Below, piece by piece: positions 10,523-20,821 of a stretch of DNA of 64,000 nt. The DNA comes from Nemertoderma westbladi. Its lineage: Eukaryota > Xenacoelomorpha > Nemertodermatida > Nemertodermatidae. Position 1 is the first letter of the stretch. Every line of letters starts with the position of its first letter. Under the pieces are notes generated by a model, which saw nothing but the letters and a program-made list of their open reading frames with translations, had not been told where the DNA came from and did not search any database. Where the stretch lies: the NCBI GenBank assembly GCA_032718475.1, contig JAUCBJ010007169.1, positions 104,996-168,995 on the forward strand. The letters are read 5' to 3'. The position numbers and the translations under genes are program-made.

Positions 10523-12940
10523 GTCACACGACTTGTATGTCATTCGCACGACTTAGTTTGTCATTCGCACGACATATTATGTCATTCGCACGACATAGTA
10601 TGTCATCCGCACGACTTAGTTTGTCATTCGCACGACTTAGTATGTCATTCGCACAACTTAGTATGTGATTCGCACGACTTAGTTTGTCATTCACACGACT
10701 TGTATGTCATTCGTACGACTTAGTATATTATTCGCACGACGTAGTATGTCATTCGCACGACTTAGTATATCATTCGCACGACTTAGTTTGTCATTCACAC
10801 GACTTGTATGTCATTCGCACGAGTTAGTTTGTCATTTACACGACATATTATGTCATTCGCACGACATAGTATGTTATTCGCACGACTTAGTTTGTCATTC
10901 GCACGACATAGTATGTTATTCGCACGACTTAGTTTGTCATTCGCACAACTAAGTTTGTCATTCGCACGACATATTATGTCATTCGCACGACTTAGTATGT
11001 CATTCGCACGACATATTATGTCATTCGCACGACTTAGTATGTCATTCGCACGACTTAGTATGTCATTCGCACGACTTAGTATGTCATTCGCACAACTTAG
11101 TTTGTCTTTTGCACGACATATTATGTCATTCGCATGCCTTAGTATGTCATTCGCACAACTTAGTTTGTCATTCGCAAGACATATTATGTCATTCGCACGA
11201 CTTAGTATGTCATTCGCACGACATAGTATGTCATTCGCACAACTTAGTTTGTCATTCGCAAGACATATTATGTCATTCGCACGACTTAGTATGTCATTCG
11301 CACGACTTAGTATGTCATTCGCACCACTTAGTTTGTCATTCGCAAGACATATTATGTCATTCGCACGACTTAGTATGTCATTCGCACGACTTAGTATGTC
11401 ATTCGCACGACTTAGTATGTCATTCGCACAACTTAGTTTGTCTTTTGCACGACATATTATGTCATTCGCATGCCTTAGTATGTCATTCGCACAACTTAGT
11501 TTGTCATTCGCAAGACATATTATGTCATTCGCACGACTTAGTATGTCATTCGCACGACATAGTATGTCATTCGCACAACTTAGTTTGTCATTCGCAAGAC
11601 ATATTATGTCATTCGCACGACTTAGTATGTCATTCGCACGACTTAGTATGTCATTCGCACGACATAGTATGTCATTCGCACAACTTAGTTTGTCATTCGC
11701 AAGACATATTATGTAATTCGCACGACTTAGTATGTCATTCGCACGACATAGTATGTCATTCGCACAACTTAGTTTGTCTTTTGCACGACATAGTATGTCA
11801 TTCGCACGACTTAGTTTGTCATTCGCACGACTTCGTTTGTCATTCGCACGACATATTATGTCATTCACACGACTTTGTATGTCATTCGCACAACTTAGTT
11901 TGTCATTCGCAAGACATATTATGTAATTCGCACGACTTAGTATGTCATTCGCACGACATAGTATGTCATTCGCACAACTTAGTTTGTCATTCGCAAGACA
12001 TATTATGTCATTCGCACGACTTAGTATGTCATTCGCACCACTTAGTTTGTCATTCGCAAGACATATTATGTCTTTCGGATGCCTTAGTATGTCATTCGCA
12101 CAACTTAGTTTGTCATTCGCAAGACATATTATGTAATTCGCACGACTTAGTATGTCATTCGCACGACATAGTATGTCATTCGCACAAATTAGTTTGTCTT
12201 TTGCACGACATAGTATGTCATTCGCACGACTTAGTTTGTCATTCGCACGACTTAGTTTGTCATTCGCACGACATATTATGTCATTCACACGACTTAGTAT
12301 GTCATTCGCACAACATATTATGTCATTCGCATGCCTTAGTATGTCATTTGCACAACTTAGTTTGTCATTCGCAAGACATATTATGTCATTCGCACGACTT
12401 AGTTTGTCATATGCACGACTTAGTTTGTCATTCGCAATACATATTATGTCAAACTCACGACATATATCATTCGCACGACATATTATGTAATTCGCACGAC
12501 TTAGTATGTCATTCGCACGACATAGTTTGTCATTTGCACGACTTAGTTTGTCATTCGCACGACATATTATGTAATTCGCACGACTTAGTATGTCATTCGC
12601 ACGACATAGTTTGTCATTTGCACGACTTAGTTTGTCATTCGCACGACATATTATGTCATTCGCACGACTTAGTTTGTCATTCGCACGACTTAGTTTGTCA
12701 TTCGCAAGACATATTATGTCATTCGCACGACTTAGTATATCATTCGCACGACATAGTATGTCATTCGCACGACTTAGCATGTCATTCGCACGACATATTG
12801 TCATTCGCACGACTTAGTATGTCATTTGCACAACTTAGTTTGTCATTCGCAAGACATATTATGTCATTCGCACGACTTAGTATGTCATTCGCATGACTTA
12901 CTTTGTCATTCGCAAGACATATTATGTCATTCGCACGAGG
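10523..12940. repeat. 21-bp minisatellite array, about 115 units
   Basis: Tandem units of GTCATTCGCACGACTTAGTA plus one base, with recurrent variants (ACGACATATTATG, ACAACTTAGTTTG, AAGACATATTATG). Marked variants recur at 63, 84, 105 or 210 bp, all multiples of 21, and the block at 11701 recurs at 12121 (420 bp), so units were duplicated in groups. Because 21 is three times seven and common variants lack stops in several frames, long heptad frames exist on both strands: MSFARLS and CHSHDLV on plus, and SRANDKL/CRANDIL on minus (671 codons, 10795-12810). I regard these frames as a by-product of the period. Confidence 0.95.
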
Positions 12941-12949
12941 ATAAGTTAA

Positions 12950-13745
12950 GTAGGATATTGAAACATTTTTGCGTGGTCCAGTGCATATAAATATCGTGCA
13001 CGTTTAAAGGTTGACGCAAAGGTTGGAATACCGACACAGGTTGTGGCGTGACCCTTGTCTGATGCATGGCCGATACACCAAAGGAAGAGGCACGTAGGCG
13101 TAGCTCTCCAACAGTTTGCGAACAGTTTCTGTACTAGTATGCATTATACTGGTTTATGAGGGTCCTGAATCCGATGGAAGATGGAATCAACAAAAAGTGA
13201 AAAAAGTTCTTAATTTAAATGCCTTTAAGATCAAATTCTAGAAAAATGATGACAAGGCAAAGGATTTTTACGAGGATTTTGATTTATTTAGTAGAAGGAA
13301 TCCTCCCAAGGTCACTGAATCGATTTGATGGTGGGAAATATTTTGCAAATATAAATCTATAGGAGGGGTGTGTGTGAATCGTTTTTGGGGAAACAATCAT
13401 CATCCGCGTTTTCGTCGTTAGAAACCATAGGAATTTATTTTCGCCATTCATTTTGTTTGGGATTACTCTTAGCAAATCAAGAAAATTCGCAAATAGTGAA
13501 GAAAATCATCATAACATTTAAGATAAAAAATTTATTAATTTTTAAATTCTGTGCTGTGCAGAAAAGAACGATGCGGGTATTTACTAAAATAAATTTTGGG
13601 ACACTACATTACTTCTTCGATTTTTACAGCAATTATTTTGCAATGTTAATATGTTAATAGTGTTTAGATTTACTGTTATTTATTTTTACTACCTTTCTTT
13701 ATGAGTGTCACTTCAGTAAAAATTATTAGTATTCCAAGAAGTTAC
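12950..13745. other. Unassigned sequence after the minisatellite
   Basis: Mixed composition at 12960-13150, then AT-rich. No gene recognised. Confidence 0.35.
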
Positions 13746-13752
13746 ATTATGT

Positions 13753-13835
13753 GTCGCAGTGTCCAAGTGGATACGGCGCCTGAACTGCTTACACAATAGT
13801 GTTTGGTGGCGCAGGTTCGAATCCGACAAAAGGCT
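13753..13835 (+). repeat. tRNA-Ser-derived pseudogene or SINE head
   Basis: GTCGCAGTGTCCAAGTGG has the layout of a tRNA-Ser 5' half with an A-box. GGTTCGAATCC at 13814-13824 is a perfect B-box, and the long region between suits the large variable arm of tRNA-Ser; the ACTGCTTA segment suggests a GCT anticodon ancestor. The acceptor arm does not close (GTCGCAG against CCGACAAAAGG), so a tRNA-derived repeat is more likely than a working tRNA. Confidence 0.55.
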
Positions 13836-13839
13836 GTAG

Positions 13840-15025
13840 AAATCTAAAGGCTGTAGGAGTATTAGAAATGTATCAATCAGCGCCCAGAAAACATGAAAAT
13901 GTGAATTTATAGCATCGTAGAAGTGAATTAAAAAATTTGTGTTCAAACTGAAAAGGGCTTGTTACTTGTTTTTTTTTAATTTTTGCCTTCATAGAGGACT
14001 AAAACAGCCATTTATAGTAATCAGATCATTTTTAATTATTTACCACTGCATTCTGCGCCCGAAAAACTGTATTGAAAAAGATTAGCTGAAAATTGTAAGT
14101 TTCAAAATTTTTGAAAATTGTTCACTTACTTGAAATATTGATGCTGCAAAATTTGAAATTTTGGTGTAGTACAATCGAATTTTTTTTTTCAGTCGGAATC
14201 AGACTAGTGAAATCTACGTACAAACAAAAATTAGACGTTAAATATGAAGATTTTAGAGAGGTGGGGGGGGGGGGGGGGGTGGGGGGTAAAAATGACAACA
14301 TTTTGTATAACATTTTTTAGCCCGGTACTAATATGGTTAATTAAAGCATAATTAAAAAATCAATCGATGTCTGTAACCCACTCAGGGATCAGATGACAGC
14401 AGTTATCAGTAGATGTAAGCCTAACCAATGCTTTCTAATAACGTTAAAGATGAAGTAAACTGCCCAAAATGGAAAAGCGCAGTCAATGTGTTATTTATTG
14501 TGTGAAATCACAGCGCGATCAGCAGTAGAGAAGTACAAACAAGAACTTGAAACCTAACCTAAGTACCTAGTTTGAGCTCCAATGGATTCGGTATATATTT
14601 TTGTGCTATTGCGTGATTATTGAACAACATATAATGCAGTTAAATATCCTACAAATGTATACACTACGTATACATTTTTAGGGTATAACAGTTTTCAAAT
14701 TGAATGCTGCATTCAAAAAATATCGTACGTTTTTGAAAAAAAAATTCATTTTTTTTAAAAAAAAACTGCCGATTTTTCAGAAAAGTAGCTATAAATAATT
14801 TTAAAATCATTGTATGATAAAGATTTTAGTTACACATTTGTAGGACATGATATAGATCATCTCTGCTAAATTACATCAAATTTCATAAAGCCAATCTTGA
14901 GAAAAAGGTACATGAGTTTTTGAAATTTCGAAAAATTCCAATTAGAGAAGAACTGACTTTCATGAGAGGAACCATTTCCATATTTAATATACTGCGAGAG
15001 CATAGCTGAAATTCGTAAAATTAAA
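13840..15025. other. AT-rich sequence with a poly-G tract
   Basis: Contains an uninterrupted G run at about 14263-14279 and A/T-rich tracts. No gene recognised. It may include 3' flanking DNA of the Mutator-type element. Confidence 0.35.
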
Positions 15026-15030
15026 AAAAT

Positions 15031-15315
15031 TATGTTGGTTGTATGGGAAAATGAAGTTATATAAATTTGTAGAGAGTCATTGACTTAGTCGAGGTGTTAT
15101 TTAACTTATTAAATTTATTTATAACTAATATAGTTATAATTAATTAGGTAATAAATTACTCTATTTAAGGAAACTGCATGTTGTGTTGGAAAATGATGAA
15201 ATTTAAAGTTGTAGGGAATCATTGATTTAGTCGAGTGGTTATATACAATTTTTAATTTATTTATAACTAATATACTGTAGTTATAATTAATTCGATATTA
15301 AATTTTGCTATATAA
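15031..15315. repeat. Degenerate tandem duplication, about 145-bp period
   Basis: The segment around GAGTCATTGACTTAGTCGAG (about 15076) returns as GAATCATTGATTTAGTCGAG (about 15218). Both are followed by AATTTATTTATAACTAATAT and by GTTATAATTAATT. Confidence 0.7.
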
Positions 15316-15991
15316 TAATTTAAATTATATTTGCTGATATATAATTCCTGTACACAAGCGAACTTGATAAAAATTTGTCTAAAAATTAGAAAAAATTAAA
15401 TTTTCCAAATTTTTGGTATATTTACATTTATTTATTTTCATTTATTTATATTTACATTTATTCATATAAATACAATAATGAAGCAAATAATTTCCAGTTA
15501 GTTTAGGCAAATAATTTCCAATTAGTTATTTATGCAAATTGTTAGTGCCCACCAGGAACATAGTCTTTGGCATCATCATCAGAATCATTGATAGTAACAA
15601 TGTGTTGGCAAGCTGTATTTTCGAGGTATTTGTTATTATACATTTATTATAGGAAGGGATATAGGGGTCTTATATAGGGTCTTGGAGAGATATGTGATAT
15701 TAATTTCAAGAAAAATTACGCGATTCCTAAATTTGTACAATACCCGGTTAAAAAGTACGCATGTGATGGGATTAGTCCTACAATTGCGCCAATAAAAGAT
15801 AAGTTATTTTCGGTAAAATAAACTTATCATTCGAGGTTAAGACCCCTATATCCCTTCCTATAATAAATGTATAATAACAAATACCTCGAAAATACAGCTT
15901 GCCAACACATTGTTACTATCAATAATACAAATCAGGGGCTAATAAAACGGCAGCTGGCTTTGAAATTAATACTCCATATCTCAAGAACCTG

Positions 15992-16044
15992 TGGCCTAGT
16001 GGTTGTAGTCTCGGCTTCCACCTCGAGGTCCCAGGTTCGAATCC
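15992..16044 (+). promoter_or_regulatory. Internal RNA polymerase III promoter (A and B boxes)
   Basis: TGGCCTAGTGG (15992-16002) fits the A-box consensus TRGCNNAGYNGG minus its last base, and GGTTCGAATCC (16034-16044) is a perfect B-box. Their spacing is that of a tRNA gene. The acceptor and T arms do not pair well, so this is a tRNA-derived promoter rather than a tRNA. Confidence 0.75.
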
Positions 16045-16047
16045 GAC

Positions 16048-16090
16048 ACCACGCTGATGAGACCCAGTAAGGTCGAAACGCGTACGTGGT
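16048..16090 (+). ncRNA. Hammerhead ribozyme (type I topology)
   Basis: All core elements are present in order: 5' strand of stem I ACCACG (16048-16053); CTGATGA (16054-16060); stem II GACC/GGTC with a six-base loop CAGTAA (16061-16074); GAAA (16075-16078); a minimal stem III CGCG; then the cleavage triplet GTA (16082-16084) and 3' strand CGTGGT (16085-16090), exactly complementary to ACCACG. Cleavage is predicted after A16084. The two-base-pair stem III matches the very short stem III of hammerheads in Penelope-like elements and retrozymes, which often act as dimers. The ribozyme's 5' strand starts four bases after the B-box. Confidence 0.85.
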
Positions 16091-17889
16091 TTGGAGAGAT
16101 ATGTGATATTAATTTCAAGAAAAATTACGTGATTCCTAAATTTGTACAATACCCGGTTAAAAAGTATAAACTTATCATTCGAGGTTAAGACCCCTATATC
16201 CCTTCCTATAATAAACATCAGAATCATCGTCCCTTTTACGCTTTAGACGTCGTTTAGACCGTGCGGCCTATGATATATCCTTGAGTCTATTCTCTGCACG
16301 ATAGATCCGTATATTATCCAGTTTTTTAAGCCCATTCAGGCATAGGTGATTAACACTGCAACCAAGCTGTTCAAGAACATTCACACGACCTGAATTACCT
16401 TCATTGAAACAAATAACTGAGTCATAAGCTCCAATCTCCAGCACGGTGCAGCCAACAAAAACACGTTTTGGGCACCGTTTCCACATTATGTTGTTGAATG
16501 CTTCATTCAAATTCTGGGTCTTACCATGGAGACAACGTTCTAGAAGTGAAGATTCTGCGAGGGCGCGGTAAATTGGTTTTATAGCTGTCATGACGGCCAA
16601 GGGTAAACTGTTACTATGGTTATATGAAATCCCTTTATTGTACTTACACCAGGTATCTGAAGATTTAGGGCATAACCCATGTTGGGGACAACGATTTGTT
16701 GATAGCTTGTGGAAATATGTTGCCCACACAGCCTTCTTCATAGAATCGACGGAATCTAAATTGGAGCGAATAGCTACTCCATAGTATCCCTGCAGTTGGT
16801 CTATAACTTCATCTGTAAGTCGATGCGGACCTCCAATCACTTTCCCATCAGACAATTTTTTACCCTTATTACCTTTCTTCAATTTCCAAAGCCTGCACCC
16901 TAATCACTTTTGAATGTGTCCCACATACTCGAGTTTCTCAATAGCAACAATATTACCATACGGTTTTGACTCCTCGACTGTTTTGAAACTGCTGCTATCA
17001 CCATCGCCGAGATACTGTGTATAACGGACCCCCTGCTCAGATATTGATCTACTAAATATCGCCTTAGCCCCAGCTACTTCCATTCCCCCACTAGATCCTG
17101 CATAATTCTTCAAACACATATTCTTGTGTAGCTCCATAGCCTCAAACTTCTTTGTTGTATCCTTGATAAGGTTTATCATAGTACACTGATGGCAGTACTT
17201 CGAGAAAGTCTGGACATCTATAATTCGTCCAGTGTCCACAGATATACAGCTCACAATACCATTGAGGGACTTATGCCACCGCTTCTGCCATGAGCCATCA
17301 AGGCTAATAGCAATGTCTGTCTTTACGTCACTATGATTTTCTAGTACTGCTTCTTTGGCAGCATTCTTCATTGAAAATAATGATATTCTCTCCAGACTAT
17401 CTTTTATAATTTGTTGATACTTGGATTGTTTAGTAAGTGGTGGTGGTAGATCCATCATCGCGCAGAATGTTTCTGCACTCTCTTTCCCCAAACCAACACA
17501 GCGAAACGCATAAACTGCTCTCATATTGACATCATACAGTTTATTGTTTGTAGTTGTCTTTGGTGACGACATACAGCTCTCTTTGAGTTGACATTTATCG
17601 CATTCAAGATTGAGTTGAACTGCTAGGCCAACACGATCATCACCATCACCAATTCGAAGAAAAATGATACCTTCCTTACAACTCTTACAAACAACATATG
17701 ATCCTAAAACTTTTGTCAATATATCACTATGAATATTTATATAACCACCATTTTCAGAAGTAGCTGTATCTCTGCGTATTGGTTTTATATTTCTATACGA
17801 TATAAAACCCACACTTCGACCGCGTTTAGTATAGAGGTTTCCTTGAAATTTACGTTTAGCCGTTAGCTTAGTACTTCGAGGCATTACGT

Positions 17890-18690
17890 ACAATGAAATA
17901 AATGTTCCGTGGTATATGCACAGCAGTACAGTGGCAACATAGGTAGGCTTGATCTACAGTATATTCAACAGTTACCAGTATCACCGCATGTTGCTATACT
18001 GACTGACATGTACTGACGTAATTATATCAATTAAAAGTACAGTAGTCAGTAGTAATGACAATTAATTAATTAATGAGTCTATAGAAGAGTAATGAAAAGT
18101 GCATTCTGCAATAATTTATGCCTTGGCACTGACAGGCCTACTACTGTACTATCTAGGCCTGCATGTCCTATAAAAAATAGAAGTTGATCTAACATTGTAA
18201 TTTATACAATTTGAATTTCCCACTATGGATAATTTACCACCAAACAGCCTGAAATAACCCAAAAACAGTTTGAAACTACTTATATAACCACTCGTGCAAA
18301 ATCTCATGAAAAAATATAAAGAAAGTATATTTTTTTGACTGAGTTGGGTTCACGAAAACGTGTATAACTTGAAAACTAATCAAGATATGGACAAATTGTT
18401 TTTTTATTCGGTTTCCCCATAAAATTCTGCACAAAAACTCTACAAAAAATTGTTCCCGTTTTTTTGACCCCAGAACCTACCCTCTACCATTAATAACTGT
18501 AAGGAATTTGCATATCTTATCCAGGAAAAAAGTTTACTTTCCTTTGAGTGACTGATTGACCGATAAAAGACTATCAATTGAACTACTACTCTACTCTAAT
18601 CGGCCTGCTACATTGAAACTACACATTGAGATGCTATGCTCTCTTAAAAAAAAAGTGTTTTGTCACCACCATGCATGCAATCCACAATTA
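17890..18690. other. Sequence upstream of the Mutator-type gene, no gene seen
   Basis: AT-rich. It would hold the 5' terminal repeat of the transposon, but I could not identify a matching terminal inverted repeat by eye. Confidence 0.35.
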
Positions 18691-18694
18691 GCAG

Positions 18695-19165
18695 CATGCA
18701 TTAAGAATTGTATGCCGGCTTCAAAGTTGCACCGCCACAACTCCCTCCCTATCCCGGAAGACATTCGCGAGATTATCCGCATCTTCAAGGTCAGTGTCCT
18801 TTGAGAGGCGTCTCAAGAACGTCGTGGGTTCTCCACCATGCTTATTTTCTTCATGGGGCTGCCAAAGCACAAGATTGTGCACAGGCTGGTCCTTACTATG
18901 AAAGCAATCTCCTGCAATGCGGGGGCGGCTTTGTTCAAGTGTCAGCTTCGGGGAAACAATGCGACACTTCCAATGTTATATAGTGTCTGGATGGGGATGT
19001 GTGCTGTGCATTATATTTGACACAATGAACCCGACGTAACGTTCTTGTGAATGTGCAAATTACTGTCAGTCAGTTAGAGCCCAGCACCAGCATGTACTCC
19101 ATAGAGGAGTACTGGTACTACTAGTTGCTCTAAATAATCGTACTTTAATTTTCCGATGCATTCTA
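18695..19165 (-). mobile_element. 3' fragment of LINE family A
   Basis: Read on the minus strand it follows the C-terminal coding part of the 55.4-kb LINE. Shared plus-strand strings include TTGCACCGCCACAACTCCCT, ATCCGCATCTTCAAGG, CACCATGCTTATT, CATAGAGGAGTACTGG and CTCTAAATAATCGTAC. It is 5'-truncated and carries small deletions and stops. Confidence 0.8.
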
Positions 19166-19169
19166 TGTG

Positions 19170-19900
19170 CTGTGATAGCTATATAACATTATGGATGCGA
19201 GACCACCACTGAGATTATTATGAATACTAGACCATTATAGAGAATAGAATATAACAATTATAATAGAATAGAAAGAATTATGAATACTAGATCTCAAATG
19301 CCTATGGTCTGGGCAGTGTAGAATGAATTTGAAAATCTATGTGAGGAGGAACTTAATGTCTAGGACAACTGTATCCCACGGCCAGATGGAAAGTTTAACA
19401 GCTGTTATAGTTGCTCAAGCGATTTGTTGTTATTTTGCTGCCACGATCACCTACCTACGGTATATTCTTTTCCAATGTTTGAACGTTAAGGCGTTAAATT
19501 AGCATTGAAATTACCAATTATTTACTATTTGAATCAAGATTGCACAACGAACCGGTAATACGTATTTGCCACAGTGAGCGGATCTATATGATTGGGTGTG
19601 ATGGGTATTGTGTTGGTTCCATAACCCATCCCTCGCAGTGCACAATGGGATGCAATCATACTAGCTAAGGGATACAATGGCTTAGCATTATTACTGAGGT
19701 TAATCAAAATAACCTAATTTTCTGCTTCTCCGCCTTGATAAGAATAAATTCTGACAATGATCACCAATATAATTTAGAATGACATTATGAACAGTATTAG
19801 GCTCGTTAGTCATTGGTTGTTACCAGTTCCTGCTCGCTTGTTCCAACTACTACATTTTAGGGTGGAGGCAAACGAAGCGTTGATATTATATCAAATATCG
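19170..19900. other. Intergenic sequence, no gene seen
   Basis: Includes a short internal duplication near 19255-19290 (AATAGAAT motifs). No coding signal. Confidence 0.35.
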
Positions 19901-19901
19901 T

Positions 19902-20034
19902 TTTGCCAAATTTATTTTTACCAAATAATATTTGGTAAAGAAGAAGCAAGATATATTTATTCCAAAAATATTGCCATGCATTTTGTTTTACATAAACAAT
20001 AAACATTAATTTTGCGCTGTTATAAAACAATAAT
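19902..20034 (+). repeat. 133-bp direct repeat, left copy
   Basis: Begins TTTGCCAAATTTATTTTTACC and ends AAAACAATAAT. It is repeated at 20573-20705 with few differences. An internal palindrome, ACCAAATAATATTTGGT, is present in both. The repeats bound 538 bp, like LTRs or a local duplication around an insertion. Confidence 0.85.
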
Positions 20035-20149
20035 GAATATTATAATATACACCCCCATTCGGGGTAACCCGAGCACAATAATTGTGATACAATATGATAC
20101 ACAATATTAAAACATAAACTCTATAAATATGACCTACCTACAGTAAATG

Positions 20150-20560
20150 AGTTACGAAAACGGTACGTGTGATAGTGCGCGGTATGTGTGTAAGTGGATG
20201 AGCGATTGGGGGTTGTCTAGGATGCTAGCTGAGAGAGGGGCGGACAGTTAGTGCATTCGAGTATGTGGTATCTATAGGTGCATGTTGTGTTGCAGTATTT
20301 GCAGAGACAGTTGGGTGCTAACTTGTGGAACGGTTTGTTATTTTTGCATATTTTGTGATGAAAACCATGAGCTTTGTAATAATATTGCGGTTTTTCTGTC
20401 CAGGGAGTTTCCATGTGTTAGATTTGAAAGCGGGTCCGTGTATGTACTGTTGGTTGTCAAAGGTTTGAGTGCGTTCACGTCTGTGTTGTAAGTATTGGGT
20501 TTTGACATCTGCCTGGACTATGTAGGGATGTTTTTCTAGAATAATTTCTATTAGCTTTGG
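20150..20560 (-). pseudogene. Possible LINE 3'-end relic with Cys/His cluster
   Basis: On the minus strand two overlapping frames give VNEPKLIEIILEKHPYIVQA and then CLCKYCNTTCTYRYHILECT. The C-x2-C...H-x3-C arrangement resembles the zinc-knuckle tail that follows reverse transcriptase in several LINE clades. A frameshift separates the pieces near 20330-20400. Identification is weak. Confidence 0.3.
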
Positions 20561-20572
20561 TTCATTTACTAG

Positions 20573-20705
20573 TTTGCCAAATTTATTTTTACCAAATAAT
20601 ATTTGGTAAAGAAGAAGCAAGAAATATTTATTCAAAAAATATTGCCATGCATTTTGTTTTACATAAACAATGAACATTAATTTTGCGCTGTTATAAAACA
20701 ATAAT
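20573..20705 (+). repeat. 133-bp direct repeat, right copy
   Basis: Partner of 19902-20034 in the same orientation, offset 671 bp. Confidence 0.85.
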
Positions 20706-20821
20706 AAGAGTGTCATATTTCCCAAAGCACATTTAATGAATTTAAATTGAAAAAATTGGTACATTAGTGATTATGCTAATCCTGTTAACACGCCAGTACC
20801 AGTACCACGCAACAGATATCC

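Larger units (their letters stand above)
15587..16227 (+). mobile_element. Small composite retroelement with tRNA-like promoter and hammerhead ribozyme, 12-bp target duplication
   Basis: The insertion lies within the Mutator-type gene and is flanked by CATCAGAATCAT at 15577-15588 and 16216-16227. In order: an 86-bp arm A (15587-15672); block B1 (15682-15758); a spacer; the exact-length inverted arm A' (15838-15923); a unique piece; a tRNA-like region (A-box 15992-16002, B-box 16034-16044); a hammerhead ribozyme (16048-16090); and block B2 (16091-16167), a near copy of B1. B2 continues into the same 3' sequence (ending CCTTCCTATAATAAA) that also starts arm A'. B1 and B2 both begin at TTGGAGAGATATG, directly after the ribozyme's 3' strand. 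The plan resembles retrozymes and Penelope-type pseudo-LTRs: direct repeats, an inverted partial copy, a hammerhead. No protein is encoded. Confidence 0.75.
15542..17884 (-). pseudogene. Mutator-type (PF20700-like) transposase gene with two stop codons and one insertion
   Basis: DDE-type transposase that would cut and paste its own element. Reading from ATG at 17884: basic start (MPRSTKLTAKRKF); zinc-ribbon-like CKSC and CDKC pairs; first catalytic Asp in ISLDGSWQKR; CHQC motif; NYAGSSGGMEVAGA; second Asp in YLGDGDSSSF; VGHIQK; and the likely catalytic Glu in NLNEAFNNIMWKRCPK. The frame is kept throughout. It is broken by TGA at 16904-16906 (Arg CGA expected) and TAG at 16268-16270, both explicable by C-to-T change. 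After the TAG the same frame runs on into a Lys/Arg then Asp tail, which is cut by the 639-bp addition at 15.59-16.23 kb and resumes to TAA at 15542-15544. Without the insertion and its duplicated target the gene is 568 codons including the stop. Family assignment rests on motif memory. Confidence 0.8.

Noticed and set aside
10795-12810. 671-codon minus-strand open frame of heptad repeats
   Set aside because: Explained by the 21-bp period without stop codons; the other strand is open as well and there is no non-repetitive coding flank, so it is not annotated as a gene.
11109-12896. 595-codon plus-strand open frame (CHSHDLV repeats)
   Set aside because: Same minisatellite effect, in another frame.
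20318-20764. 148-codon minus-strand frame as a host gene
   Set aside because: Its N-terminal half overlaps the 133-bp repeat and its partner frame looks like a LINE tail, so a host gene is unlikely.
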